The notes beneath the pieces were generated by a model. That model ran no database searches, was not told the DNA's origin, and was given only the letters and a program-made list of their open reading frames with translations. Positions 50,593-59,049 of a stretch of 64,000 nucleotides of DNA are shown here, in pieces. Position numbers and translations under genes: made by a program. The first letter of the stretch is position 1. Every line of letters begins with the position of its first letter. Source of the DNA: Nocardia salmonicida NBRC 13393 (GTDB lineage: Bacteria; Actinomycetota; Actinomycetes; Mycobacteriales; Mycobacteriaceae). The stretch spans positions 531,515-595,514 of the forward strand of contig NZ_BDBR01000002.1 in NCBI RefSeq assembly GCF_001613085.1. The letters run 5' to 3'.

Positions 50593-51135
50593 TTACCGGA
50601 CAGGTTGGTTGCCCCGCCCCAGCGGTAGCGCGACGCGCAATGCTCGAATGTCGTCGACCAGATCGGCATAGCCTTCCTGGACTTGAGCGAATCGCAGGAC
50701 GGCATGGTGCTGGTGCTCAGCGCTCTTGGTGTGGCGCAGTGTCCATTGAACCTGGGTGTAGTTGTCGGCTACGTGGCTGATCACCTCGCCGAGGGAATGG
50801 GTGTGGCGACGGCCCGAGGTGGGACGAGGAAGGTGACACGACGCCCACTCGTCGATCAGGCCGATGACGGTGTTGATCCGGCCGCTGGTGACGCTGGCAT
50901 CGAAGTCCGCCGGCCGACGGGTGGTCGATACCGAGGCGGTGAGCAGCGTCGCATGCAGATCAGCCAGTTCGCGCGCCCACTCGATCAACGGGGAACCGCC
51001 CTGCAGATTCCCGGCGACGGCCAGCAGTAGCTGGCGGGCTTCGAGCAATCCCTCCGCGGTCCGTGCCCGCACGTCGGCCACGCCGCGGTTGTCAGGCGTC
51101 GCGGTGGAGCGGCCCGCGTGCGTCACTCCGTTCAT
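50593..51135 (-). CDS. DUF4254-like protein
   Basis: A 180-residue soluble, mainly helical protein. LIEWARELADLHATLL, NTVIGLIDEWASCHLP and HTHSLGEVISHVADNYTQVQ followed by VLRFAQVQEGYADLVDDIRA resemble the DUF4254 pattern, a family of unknown function. The ATG at 51135 is chosen; a GTG 18 bases earlier is possible. It ends 230 bases from the lprG-like gene and is not obviously part of its operon. No functional inference is possible. Confidence 0.55.
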   Translation of the reverse strand: MNGVTHAGRSTATPDNRGVADVRARTAEGLLEARQLLLAVAGNLQGGSPLIEWARELADLHATLLTASVSTTRRPADFDASVTSGRINTVIGLIDEWASCHLPRPTSGRRHTHSLGEVISHVADNYTQVQWTLRHTKSAEHQHHAVLRFAQVQEGYADLVDDIRALRVALPLGRGNQPVR

Positions 51136-51319
51136 TACACACACCCGGCGCACTGGCGTCTGGCCATGTCCCGCTGGCCACGTCTGGGGGTCGTGGTGAT
51201 CATTGTTCGATTACAGCCCCAAAGATTTTCTGCGACAATGACATTCGACCGGACATGTCCTCGGTGGCGCCAAGCGCGGATGACATCGACCGAGCTCGTC
51301 CGGAGGCGCGCCCGCATGG

Positions 51320-52774
51320 CTACGCGGTCGCGAGGCGGTATCGAGACGTCGAACGCGGAGCGTGCTGGTCGGCGCGAACTGTCCGCCGGATCACCTGGCA
51401 CATTTCCCGCACATCGGATCGCGAGGACGCGAGGGTCGCGGCATGCACCAGCTGCCCCAGTCGGTCGCCGACTCGCCTGCTGTCGACCTGGCCGGTCATG
51501 TCCAGCGCAGCCGCCGCAAACGAGACCGCATCATCGATCTGGCCGAGGCGGAAGGCGCCGGTGGCGACAGTGATGTTGTCGAACAGAATGCTGCGGACCG
51601 GTCGCCCCGGTGTGGACGCGGCCAACGAGGCTCGGGCGGCGTCGACTGCTTCGACCGTATAGCGTTCAGCGGTCTGTCCGCGGGCCGTCAGGGCGTACTC
51701 GTTGTAGATCACCGATCGCATACCGGTGAACTCTCCGGGGGTGAAGAACACCCGGGTCCACGGCTCGACGGGGTCCGCGACCCTGCCGATCGCTTCCTCG
51801 GAGCGCGAGAGCGCGGTCCGCATCCGGCCGACATCGCCCATCATGGCATGCGCCCATGCCTCATTGGCATACAAGCGGGCCGATTCCCCACCGCCGGCGG
51901 CGTCTTGGGCGGGCAACTGCCCGAGTTGGAACACCCGCAGGGCAACGCGTGGGTCGCGCTCGATCAGGCTGATCCGACCCAGGACGTAGAGCGTCGACGC
52001 CACCAGGCTGTCCACGCCCGCCCGCCGCGCGGAGACCAGGGCCAATGTCGCGAATTGGCGGGCGCGCTGTTGATCACCGATGTCGTGGTAGGCCCATCCG
52101 ATCAGCCTGGCCAGGTCGGCGGTGGCGACCAGCAGTGAGTGCGCGAGTGCCGTGTGTCCGCGGTACTGGGCCAGCAGCGCGGTGGTCGATTTCAGCAGGC
52201 CGACAGCCGTGCGCGCGACTGAGCCGCCCCCGTGTCGCTGGTCCTTTTCCCGCAGTTCCGCGATGGCGCTACGTACGACATCGAGGTCGAGCTGCGTTGT
52301 GTCGCTGACGCTCTCGGGACCGTCGAGAGACGGCAGCCACGGAGTCAGAATGTCAGCCGAACCTACGACGGCGGTCGCAAGGGCCTCCAGCAGAGTCGCG
52401 TTCGCGCCGCGATGCGTCCCGGCACCGGGAAATTCGGGAGACTGTGACACCGCTCTATCAGCGATCCCGACAGTCGGGTCCGGGGCCGAGGGAACGGAGT
52501 CGACCTCGGGTACCGGCGCGCCGAGCACAGCCAGCAGGCCGCGGTAGGTCTTGCTCGGCCTGCGGACCTCGCCGAGTTCCCAGCGCGCGACGTGGCGTTC
52601 CGAACACGCGACATTGATGCTGTCGCGGCGAGCACGATCGTTGATCATCTCGGCGAAATCCCCACGGCTGAGCCCTAATCGAGCGCGGCGATAGGTCCGA
52701 AGTCGCTGTCCCCAGCTGTTCACGGCCCCAGCGTCGGGATAGCCGCGCAGGGTTTCGGAGTCGGTGACGTCCAT
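51320..52774 (-). CDS. Regulator with N-terminal HTH and TPR-like repeats
   Basis: A 484-residue protein. The N-terminal 75 residues contain a helix-turn-helix of the XRE-like type (WGQRLRTYRRARLGLSRGDF, CSERHVARWELGEVRRPSKT). The remaining 400 are helical repeats reminiscent of TPRs (DQQRARQFATLALVSARRAG, SLVASTLYVLGRISLIERDP). Streptomycetes have many such regulators linked to development or secondary metabolism. The start may be the GTG at 52813 or the ATG at 52774; neither has a strong ribosome binding site. It is divergent from the WhiJ-like gene, sharing an AT-rich intergenic region with repeated TGATAATC motifs. Confidence 0.75.
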   Translation of the reverse strand: MDVTDSETLRGYPDAGAVNSWGQRLRTYRRARLGLSRGDFAEMINDRARRDSINVACSERHVARWELGEVRRPSKTYRGLLAVLGAPVPEVDSVPSAPDPTVGIADRAVSQSPEFPGAGTHRGANATLLEALATAVVGSADILTPWLPSLDGPESVSDTTQLDLDVVRSAIAELREKDQRHGGGSVARTAVGLLKSTTALLAQYRGHTALAHSLLVATADLARLIGWAYHDIGDQQRARQFATLALVSARRAGVDSLVASTLYVLGRISLIERDPRVALRVFQLGQLPAQDAAGGGESARLYANEAWAHAMMGDVGRMRTALSRSEEAIGRVADPVEPWTRVFFTPGEFTGMRSVIYNEYALTARGQTAERYTVEAVDAARASLAASTPGRPVRSILFDNITVATGAFRLGQIDDAVSFAAAALDMTGQVDSRRVGDRLGQLVHAATLASSRSDVREMCQVIRRTVRADQHAPRSTSRYRLATA

Positions 52775-52853
52775 GAGTGGGCCCCACTCTTGTTGCGCCG
52801 CAGGGTATGTCACAGTCCGGACTCACCCTCTGACTTGTTCGCCAAATAATCTT

Positions 52854-52880
52854 GGTTGATAATCTAACCTGATAATCAGG
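52854..52880. promoter_or_regulatory. Operator-like repeats in the divergent regulator gap
   Basis: TGATAATC occurs twice in direct orientation (52857-52864 and 52870-52877). The first lies inside GGTT-GATAATCT-AACC (52854-52869), and the second inside the perfect palindrome CCTGAT-A-ATCAGG (52868-52880). The region is much more AT-rich than its surroundings and lies between two divergent HTH-protein genes. Confidence 0.5.
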
Positions 52881-52931
52881 ATTGCGAAACTGGTGGCATC
52901 CGCCGCCCAGCAGCCCGATACGGTGGGATCC

Positions 52932-53825
52932 ATGGCACGAACCGCACGAAAAGTGCTGCTAGGTCGCGAGATCGACGCGCTCCTGCGGCGGTCTCGAACT
53001 ACCCAGGCCGAGGCGGGGAAGATGATCGGGGTCAGCCAGTCGCGGATCGCGGCGGTGATCAGCGGCACAGGCAACCTGAGCGCCCAGGCGCTCGACGAGC
53101 TGGTCCGAGAGCTCGGCGTCACCGACGAGGACTACATCGCGATCCTGCTCGATCTCCGCGAAGACAACCACCGCCGCGGATTCTGGAACTCCGGTTATCG
53201 CCGCGCCTACATCGAGGAGCTACGACTACTCGTCGACCTCGAGGATGTGGCCGATCGCCTGCGCGAGACCGGTGCCGAGATAGTTCCCGGCCTGCTGCAG
53301 CACGAGAGCTATATCCGCGCGCTGCACGAACCCCTGCAACCCGACCCCGACGACCCGGGCGCGGTCACCGTCGACGACTACGTGCAGGCCCGCATCGCAC
53401 GTCAGCGAATCCTGCTCAAGCGGGGAGCACCCGAGTTCCACGCCATCCTGTCGGAGTCCTGCCTGCGCCGTACCTACGGCGGGGACACGGTGATGCTCGC
53501 CCAGATCACCCATCTGCTCGAGCTGTCCCGCCGCCCCAACATCCAGATCCAGGTCATGCCCTTCACCCACCAAGCACCCGGCGCGGGCATGGAGGACCGC
53601 TACATCCTGGTTCGCGTGCCCTCCCCGGGGGCCGCGGGCGATCTCGAGATGGCCGTCATCGAAGCCCAGGGCGAGATCCGCTACATCGACGACAAACCTG
53701 CTGTCGGGATCCGCGACAAGATCTTCAACCGCCTGACGATGACCGCGTTGAGCCCCCACGACTCCCGTCAGTTCATGGAACACCTCGTCCGCGGACTCCG
53801 CAGCCGACCGACCATCCAGCGATAG
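52932..53825 (+). CDS. WhiJ-like HTH protein with DUF5753 domain
   Basis: A 297-residue regulator. The XRE-type HTH is at residues 7-65 (LRRSRTTQAEAGKMIGVSQS, RIAAVISGTGNLSAQALDEL), followed by the DUF5753 domain (AEIVPGLLQHESYIRALHEP, VMPFTHQAPGAGMEDRYILV). In streptomycetes such proteins (WhiJ and relatives) act with small DUF397 proteins in developmental control and have been compared with toxin-antitoxin systems. The ATG at 52932 follows GGTGGGATCC. It is followed by a DUF574 methyltransferase and a DUF397 protein, completing the usual gene set. Confidence 0.9.
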   Translation: MARTARKVLLGREIDALLRRSRTTQAEAGKMIGVSQSRIAAVISGTGNLSAQALDELVRELGVTDEDYIAILLDLREDNHRRGFWNSGYRRAYIEELRLLVDLEDVADRLRETGAEIVPGLLQHESYIRALHEPLQPDPDDPGAVTVDDYVQARIARQRILLKRGAPEFHAILSESCLRRTYGGDTVMLAQITHLLELSRRPNIQIQVMPFTHQAPGAGMEDRYILVRVPSPGAAGDLEMAVIEAQGEIRYIDDKPAVGIRDKIFNRLTMTALSPHDSRQFMEHLVRGLRSRPTIQR

Positions 53826-53857
53826 ACCGGCCCCACCTCAACCGCAGAGGAAACACG

Positions 53858-54682
53858 ATGTCCGACAGTGACTTCGAGCCCCGCCCCATCGACACCAACA
53901 AGCCCAGCTCCGCACGCATCTATCACCACATGGTCACCGGCGAGGTGATCTTCGAATCGGACCTGCCGTTCATCCAGCGGCTCTACGCCGATATTCCCTT
54001 CTATCCGTTGTGGGCTCAGCACAATCGCCGGTTCCTCGCCCGCGCCGTTCGCCACATGGCGGGCACCGGAATTCGCCAGTTCCTCGATATCGGGTCCGGC
54101 CTGCCGACCGGCGGCAACACCCACGAAGTCGCGCGCGAGCTCGCCCCCGACTCCCGCGTCGTGTACGTCGACAACGACGAAGAAGCGATCAACCGCGCCC
54201 GCGACCTGCTGCGCGAGCAAGGCGTCACCGACACCGCGACGATGGTCGACGCCGATCTGCGCGAGCCCGGGCGCATCCTCGCCCACCCCGACACTCAACG
54301 CCTGATCGACTTCAGCGAACCCGTTGGGCTGCTGTTGGTTTCGGTGCTTCCGTGGGTCACCGACGCCAGCGAGCCCGGCAAGATCGTCGCGCAACTGCGC
54401 GACGCGCTGGCCCCCGGCAGCCACATCGCGATGACCCATGTGTCCCTCGAAGACGCGGGTCCGGAGATCAAAGCGCAGGTGGCCGCCGGTGCTGCGGTCT
54501 TCACCGATGCCAGCACACCGGTCACCCTGCGCACCCGTGCGCAGTTCCAGACGTTCTTCGACGGGTGGACCATCGCCGACCCGGGCATCACCTACGCCAC
54601 GGACTGGCGGCCCGACCAGCCGATCGACTACGACGACTATGCCCGCCCCTGCAATTTCGCCGCTATCGGCAGCCTGCCGTAG
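53858..54682 (+). CDS. DUF574-type SAM-dependent methyltransferase
   Basis: A 274-residue methyltransferase of the DUF574/Methyltransf_19 group. The opening DTNKPSSARIYHHMVTGEV, then QFLDIGSGLPTGGNTHEVAR (SAM motif I), VVYVDNDEEAINRARDLL (acidic residue after strand 2) and LRDALAPGSHIAMTHVSLED are all typical. The substrate of this family is not known; members are often found next to HTH-DUF5753/DUF397 genes, as here. GAGGAAAC precedes the ATG, 32 bases after the WhiJ-like stop, so the genes are probably co-transcribed. Confidence 0.9.
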   Translation: MSDSDFEPRPIDTNKPSSARIYHHMVTGEVIFESDLPFIQRLYADIPFYPLWAQHNRRFLARAVRHMAGTGIRQFLDIGSGLPTGGNTHEVARELAPDSRVVYVDNDEEAINRARDLLREQGVTDTATMVDADLREPGRILAHPDTQRLIDFSEPVGLLLVSVLPWVTDASEPGKIVAQLRDALAPGSHIAMTHVSLEDAGPEIKAQVAAGAAVFTDASTPVTLRTRAQFQTFFDGWTIADPGITYATDWRPDQPIDYDDYARPCNFAAIGSLP

Positions 54683-54737
54683 TGTGCGCCCGCGCTGTCG
54701 TCAACGTCGCCGACAGCGCTGTTCGAAAGGATCCACC

Positions 54738-55151
54738 ATGTCGTTACCGACACCGCCCGCTCATCATTTCCGTAAAGCGGCCGCCAGTTCCCCACAACAG
54801 GCGTGCGTGATGGTCTACCGCGACAACCACCGCACCATCATCTGGGACGACAAACTCGCCGGCCCCGTCGACACTGTGACGCAACCGGTCCCACTCGATG
54901 AATGCCTGACCCTCGACCATCACCAGTTCGAGGCCCTGCAAGCCGCGATCCGAGCAGGCCGGCCCATCCGGGGAGCTCTCGTCGTCGCTCGAAGATTCGA
55001 CGGCCTCTACGAATTCAGCGCCGCGCCGGAGTGCAGAGCATCAGCCGGGACCGCCCGCCTCTTCTTCGACCGCCTCGAATACACCGCGTTCGTCGACGCG
55101 GTGCGCCACCGAGAGTTCGAACGATCGACCTTCCTCTCCGCCGCCGCGTGA
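54738..55151 (+). CDS. DUF397-type small regulator, two-part
   Basis: A 137-residue protein. FRKAAASSPQQACVMVYRDN then TIIWDDKLAGP and LTLDHHQFEALQAAIRAG follow the DUF397 pattern, and a second truncated DUF397-like segment occurs at RLFFDRLEYTAFVDAVRHRE. DUF397 proteins pair with DUF5753-HTH regulators and are considered antagonists of their partners. Being longer than the usual 60-70 residues, it looks like a tandem or fused form. GAAAGGATCC precedes the ATG, 55 bases after the methyltransferase gene. Confidence 0.75.
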   Translation: MSLPTPPAHHFRKAAASSPQQACVMVYRDNHRTIIWDDKLAGPVDTVTQPVPLDECLTLDHHQFEALQAAIRAGRPIRGALVVARRFDGLYEFSAAPECRASAGTARLFFDRLEYTAFVDAVRHREFERSTFLSAAA

Positions 55152-55345
55152 CCGATCCTCGGAGCCGTCGAACTCTGCTCCGATCTGGAACGGCCTGCGG
55201 GCTCACCGCCGCGATGGTGTAACTCGTTGCGTACCAGCGCGAATGGACCTGGTGGTTTCGACCGTGATAGGAGAGTTGTCATGTCGTCGTCATCGTCCGT
55301 TCGCCGGGGAACCGGCTCGCCTGTGCCTGATGTGATCTCGGCAGG

Positions 55346-57481
55346 GTGGTGTCAGCGGTTGTGACCGATGTTGACGCCGATTCGATCGACTCGACCGAGC
55401 AGGCTCGCCTCGCCACCGCGACGCGAACCAGCCGTCAGTGGGAGTACCGCTTCGATCTGGACGGCTTGCGGGGGCTCGCGATCGCATTGGTCGTGGTCTT
55501 TCATGTGTGGTTCGGTCGTGTTTCCGGCGGTGTAGACGTCTTCCTGGTGCTTTCGGGGTACTTCTTCACGGGCTTGCTGCTGCGTCGGGCGGCATCGTCG
55601 GAACCGTTCTGGGCGTGGTCGGTCGTGCGCCGCACCCTGCGCCGACTCGTCCCGGCCATGACGGTCGTGCTGGCGGCGGTTGCCGTCGCGTCAGTGCTGT
55701 TGCTGCCGTATACGCAGTGGTCGCCAGCAGCCGCACAGATTCTGTCGTCGCTGTTCTACTACCAGAACTGGCAACTCGCCCTGACATGGTCGGACTACCT
55801 GGCCGCTGATCCTTCGGTCAGCCCGCTGCAACATCTGTGGTCGATGTCGGTGCAGGCCCAGTTCTACTCGGTTGCGCTGCTGGTGGTCGCCGCTGTCGCC
55901 TGGCTGTTTACTCGGCTCTCACGACCGGGTCGAGTTCGCCCCGCTGTCGGCGGGATGGTGGTCGCGGTGTCCGTGGCCTCGTTCTGCTACGCCGCCTATG
56001 GCACCGCGACGAATCAAGGATGGAACTACTACGACAGCTTCGCCCGCGGGTGGGAATTGTCGGTCGGCGCCGGTCTCGCCGTCGTCGCGCCTTCGCTGGT
56101 GCTGTGGCGGCAGGTGCGTGTCGCGCTCTCGGTGCTCGGCGCTCTCGGTGTCGTGCTGTGCGGGTGGCTCATCGTCGACGGCGCCAACCGTTTCCCGGGG
56201 CCCGCGGCCCTTCTCCCGGTCTGCGCGACAGCTGCTGTGATCCTGTCGGCGATGCGGCTGCGGTATGCCGACTGGCCGTTGGCGAACCGGCTACTGGCTC
56301 ACCCGGCCATACGGTGGCTCGGCGATATCGCCTATCCCCTGTACCTGTGGCACTGGCCGATCCTGATCTTCTTCCTCGCCGAACGCGGGAACACCCACGC
56401 CGGGCTCGTTGGCGGCACCGGGGTGATCGGGCTGTCGGTTGTCCTGGCCTGGATGACACACCGCTGGATCGAACAGCCACTGCGGCAACGCACTACGCGC
56501 ATCGACACACCCGATGTAAGGCATTCACGATCGCGACATCTGGTCGCCTCCACGGTCGCGGTGTTGCTGGTGGCGACCATCACCGTCACCGCCGGTTGGC
56601 AGTTCACAGTGGCCCAGGTCCACCCACCGGTCGCGGCCTGGGAGCTCGACCCGGCGAAGTACCCGGGTGCGGAGGCGTTGGCCTCCGGCGCGGCGACTCC
56701 CGACGAGCCGATGCGGCCCACCGTCTTCGACGCGCTCACCGAAGTCCCCCCGCCCACAGCGGACGGGTGTATCGCGGACTGGGACACCCGCGACGTCGTC
56801 ACCTGTACCTACGGCGACCCGGAGGCCGATCGGACGCTGGCACTCGTCGGGAGCTCCCACGCCGAACACTGGTTGCCCGCACTCCAGGTGCTCGCCACCG
56901 AACACTCGTTCCGCATCCAGGTGTACTTGAAGATGGGCTGCCCGCTCACGCTCGCCGAGGACGCCACATACAAAGGCGAGCCCATCCCCGATTGCCGGTA
57001 CTGGTCGACCGAAGTGATCAACCGCCTCGACGCCGACCGCCCCGACTGGGTTTTCACCACCGGAACACGGCCCCGCGACGAAGGCGGCGACGAGACTCCC
57101 GCCGACTATCTCGCCGTCTGGACGGCACTGTCGGATCGTGGTCTCAACGTGGTCGCCATCCGCGACACCCCGTGGCTGCGCCGAGGAACCGTCCGATACA
57201 AAGCCACCGATTGTTTGGCCGGCGGCGGGAATCGCAGGAGCTGCGGCATGCGCCGCGAAGACGCGCTCGACCCGATCAACCCAGGGCTGCAACCGGCTTC
57301 GGCGTTCCCCAGCGTCTTCCCGATCGACATGACGGACGCGGTCTGCGAGCCCACGCTGTGCGCGGTGGCGGAGGGCAACATTCTGATCTATCACGACGAG
57401 CATCACCTCACCGCCAGCTACTCCCGGTCACTGGCCGGACCACTCGGGCGGGAGCTGCAGCCGATACTCGGGTGGTGGTGA
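55346..57481 (+). CDS. OafA-type membrane acyltransferase with C-terminal SGNH domain
   Basis: A 711-residue protein. An acyltransferase-3 domain of about ten helices occupies residues 30-390 (RFDLDGLRGLAIALVVVFHV with the catalytic His, SGGVDVFLVLSGYFFTGLLL, LYLWHWPILIFF). An extracytoplasmic SGNH-like domain follows at about 430-711 (LALVGSSHAEHWLPALQVLA with the Ser, and DEHHLTASYSRSLAGPL with the C-terminal His). Such fusions O-acetylate cell-envelope glycans, with the SGNH domain acting outside. The GTG start at 55346 is provisional. It is monocistronic. Confidence 0.9.
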   Translation: MVSAVVTDVDADSIDSTEQARLATATRTSRQWEYRFDLDGLRGLAIALVVVFHVWFGRVSGGVDVFLVLSGYFFTGLLLRRAASSEPFWAWSVVRRTLRRLVPAMTVVLAAVAVASVLLLPYTQWSPAAAQILSSLFYYQNWQLALTWSDYLAADPSVSPLQHLWSMSVQAQFYSVALLVVAAVAWLFTRLSRPGRVRPAVGGMVVAVSVASFCYAAYGTATNQGWNYYDSFARGWELSVGAGLAVVAPSLVLWRQVRVALSVLGALGVVLCGWLIVDGANRFPGPAALLPVCATAAVILSAMRLRYADWPLANRLLAHPAIRWLGDIAYPLYLWHWPILIFFLAERGNTHAGLVGGTGVIGLSVVLAWMTHRWIEQPLRQRTTRIDTPDVRHSRSRHLVASTVAVLLVATITVTAGWQFTVAQVHPPVAAWELDPAKYPGAEALASGAATPDEPMRPTVFDALTEVPPPTADGCIADWDTRDVVTCTYGDPEADRTLALVGSSHAEHWLPALQVLATEHSFRIQVYLKMGCPLTLAEDATYKGEPIPDCRYWSTEVINRLDADRPDWVFTTGTRPRDEGGDETPADYLAVWTALSDRGLNVVAIRDTPWLRRGTVRYKATDCLAGGGNRRSCGMRREDALDPINPGLQPASAFPSVFPIDMTDAVCEPTLCAVAEGNILIYHDEHHLTASYSRSLAGPLGRELQPILGWW

Positions 57482-57567
57482 GGCGCGCCCTCGGCCTTAC
57501 ATCACCGTCGGCCGACGGCGGGAACGATACGGTGCGGGTCAGGATGCAATCGAGATGCGCATCAGCT

Positions 57568-57756
57568 ATGGGGATTCACCCGAGACTTTCGGCGACCTCG
57601 GCCGCGGTGCTCGACTTGGATCTGGCCGTCATCGACGGCCGCGACCCCTTCGTCCCGAAGCTCCTCGGCGGTACACCCGCGCAGGTACCCGACCGATACC
57701 GCAAGGTCTCCCCCATCCGCCACCTCCCGGCGAAGGACACCCACATCACCCGGTGA
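57568..57756 (+). pseudogene. Fragment of an alpha/beta-hydrolase gene
   Basis: About 60 codons reading AVIDGRDPFVPKLLGGTPAQ and VPDRYRKVSPIRHLPAKDTH, the cap-to-core region of kynurenine-formamidase-like alpha/beta hydrolases, where GGxPxxVPxRYxxASP is a family signature. Nothing of the nucleophile elbow or the C-terminal His region remains. The fragment stops where the IS701-type remnant begins, so insertion of that element followed by deletion could have destroyed the gene. Confidence 0.6.
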
Positions 57757-58065
57757 CGAGACCGGTTCCTGAAGAAGTACATCAAATCCGCTGGCGTGCA
57801 ACGGCAGTACTCCGGCACCGCCGGCCGCACGGAGCAACTGCCAGGTCTGCGTTTCTTGGCGCAGCATCTGTAACCCGACCGAAATCGCCTACTACCTCTG
57901 CTACGGTCCGGCCTCGTCGCGGATGGTGATCTGGCTTGGACCGCCGGGTCGCGTTGGCACGCGGAAGAAACGTTTCAGCAGGCCATAGGCGAAGGCGGAC
58001 TCGACCACTCTCACACTCGCGCTACCGGCGACGCGGCCACTCGCTCACCTGAGTGTAGCTGCAGT
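57757..58065 (+). mobile_element. Decayed IS701-family transposase remnant
   Basis: Broken frames on the plus strand spell parts of an IS701-type transposase: DETG then FLKK and [16 protein letters not shown] near the N-terminal catalytic region, EIAYYLCYGPAS further on, and after another frame change WTAGSRWHAEETFQQAIGEG with GLDH, close to the C-terminal catalytic segment. Several frameshifts and a large internal deletion leave about 300 bases of a gene normally near 1.2 kb. I could not identify terminal inverted repeats. Confidence 0.72.
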
Positions 58066-58082
58066 ACTAAGCCGACCCAGCG

Positions 58083-58112
58083 GGTGCCGCACCGAATTGT
58101 CGGTGCGGCACC
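58083..58112. terminator. Terminator after the TNT/immunity operon
   Basis: GGTGCCGCACCGA (58083-58095) and TCGGTGCGGCACC (58100-58112) form a perfect 13-base stem with an ATTG loop, eight bases beyond the stop of the probable immunity gene. Confidence 0.8.
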
Positions 58113-58120
58113 AGTTTTCG

Positions 58121-58369
58121 TCAGTTCGATGGTGCGCCGGTGAGCGTGTTCAGCATCCATTGGGCGGCATCGGCTTCGGTGTCGAAGTTCGCCCGCACGT
58201 CGAATCGTCCCCGCTCGTAGGCACCGACCTCCCAGCCATCGTCGGAGCCGGGTCGCAGGAACCAGAAGTCGGTGGGGGGTGGACTGGTTTCGTGAACGCC
58301 GGCGATCTGGAACGACTCGGAAGGCAAGCCGGCGGCCGTGAGGGCGTCGGCGAGTTCATGGCGATTCAT
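58121..58369 (-). CDS. Small protein downstream of the TNT toxin, probable immunity factor
   Basis: An 82-residue acidic cytoplasmic protein beginning MNRHELADALTAAGLPSESF, with WFLRPGSDDGWEVGAYERGR and DTEADAAQWMLNTL in the second half. No signal peptide is present. It starts 14 bases after the TNT-domain gene on the same strand, and a terminator follows, so the two form a closed operon. Its position, size and charge fit an immunity protein that neutralises any TNT enzyme left in the producing cell. It is much shorter than the M. tuberculosis TNT immunity factor (Rv3902c, about 176 residues), so it would be a different type. Confidence 0.6.
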   Translation of the reverse strand: MNRHELADALTAAGLPSESFQIAGVHETSPPPTDFWFLRPGSDDGWEVGAYERGRFDVRANFDTEADAAQWMLNTLTGAPSN

Positions 58370-58383
58370 GGTGGGCACTCCGC

Positions 58384-59049
58384 TCAGGAAGGTCGTTCTT
58401 CGACGAGGTAGCCGTTCTGCAGCAGCCAGGTGACACTCAAAGCCGGACCGGCTTCGGGGAGGTAGTTCGACTCCAGTTTGTACTGGGTGCCGCCGCCGGG
58501 CTGTTCGAACCACGCCGCGATCGGGCCCGCGTCGACCTGAAACGGTTTGAGCACGCAATACAGGTGGTAGTTGCTCAGCGGTGTGCCGGTCGGGGTGTTC
58601 AGGTTCTGCGGCGGTAGGGCGCGGGCGGCGAACGAGTCATCTTGCGGTGCGAGGAATTTGCCGCCCGCGTAGCCGAAACGGTCGACCCGTTTACCCGGTG
58701 GCAATGCCTGCGGGTGGCGCATGGTGTGTCCGGCACGCACGACGAATCCGTCCTCGGGTGGGTAGATCCACCACCCCTGCTCGGTACGGTATTTCGCGAC
58801 GAACTGGTCAGCGTTCAAGGCTCCGAACCGCTGATATCCAGCCAGGAGCGGACCGACCGGTGGCTGCGTCGGTAGTGGGTCGGGACCGAGATACTGGCGG
58901 TCGCCGTCATAGAAAGTGGTGGTCGCCGGCGCGGTGTCGGGAGTGCCCGGACTGCACGGTCCAGCCGGCGCGGCCGCACCGATGGCCGGTGCTCCGGAGA
59001 GCAACGCGACCAGGGTGGCAGCTACGGCGAAAATCGATCTCGAGCGCAT
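58384..59049 (-). CDS. Secreted TNT-domain protein, probable NAD+ glycohydrolase toxin
   Basis: A 221-residue protein with a Sec-type signal peptide (MRSRSIFAVAATLVALLSGA, cleavage near IGAAAPAG) and a C-terminal TNT domain (tuberculosis necrotizing toxin fold, DUF4237): LLAGYQRFGALN, WWIYPPEDGFVV, LPPGKRVDRFGYAGGKFLAP, FAARALPPQNLNTPTG and WFEQPGGGTQYKL are all typical. The domain hydrolyses NAD+ in M. tuberculosis CpnT. Here it is a free-standing secreted domain with no channel or ESX module attached. GAGGAGG precedes the ATG at 59049. Two cysteines in the mature part may form a disulfide. Confidence 0.85.
   Translation of the reverse strand: MRSRSIFAVAATLVALLSGAPAIGAAAPAGPCSPGTPDTAPATTTFYDGDRQYLGPDPLPTQPPVGPLLAGYQRFGALNADQFVAKYRTEQGWWIYPPEDGFVVRAGHTMRHPQALPPGKRVDRFGYAGGKFLAPQDDSFAARALPPQNLNTPTGTPLSNYHLYCVLKPFQVDAGPIAAWFEQPGGGTQYKLESNYLPEAGPALSVTWLLQNGYLVEERPS

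Noticed and set aside
55837..57500. A plus-strand frame of over 600 codons inside the acyltransferase gene
   Set aside because: It is low-complexity Arg-rich text in another frame of a convincing 711-residue protein; only its last 60 codons, beyond that gene, look like protein and are listed separately.
58083..58112. tRNA-like or attachment-site hairpin
   Set aside because: A perfect GC-rich stem with a four-base loop right after an operon end is better read as a terminator; no cloverleaf can be drawn.
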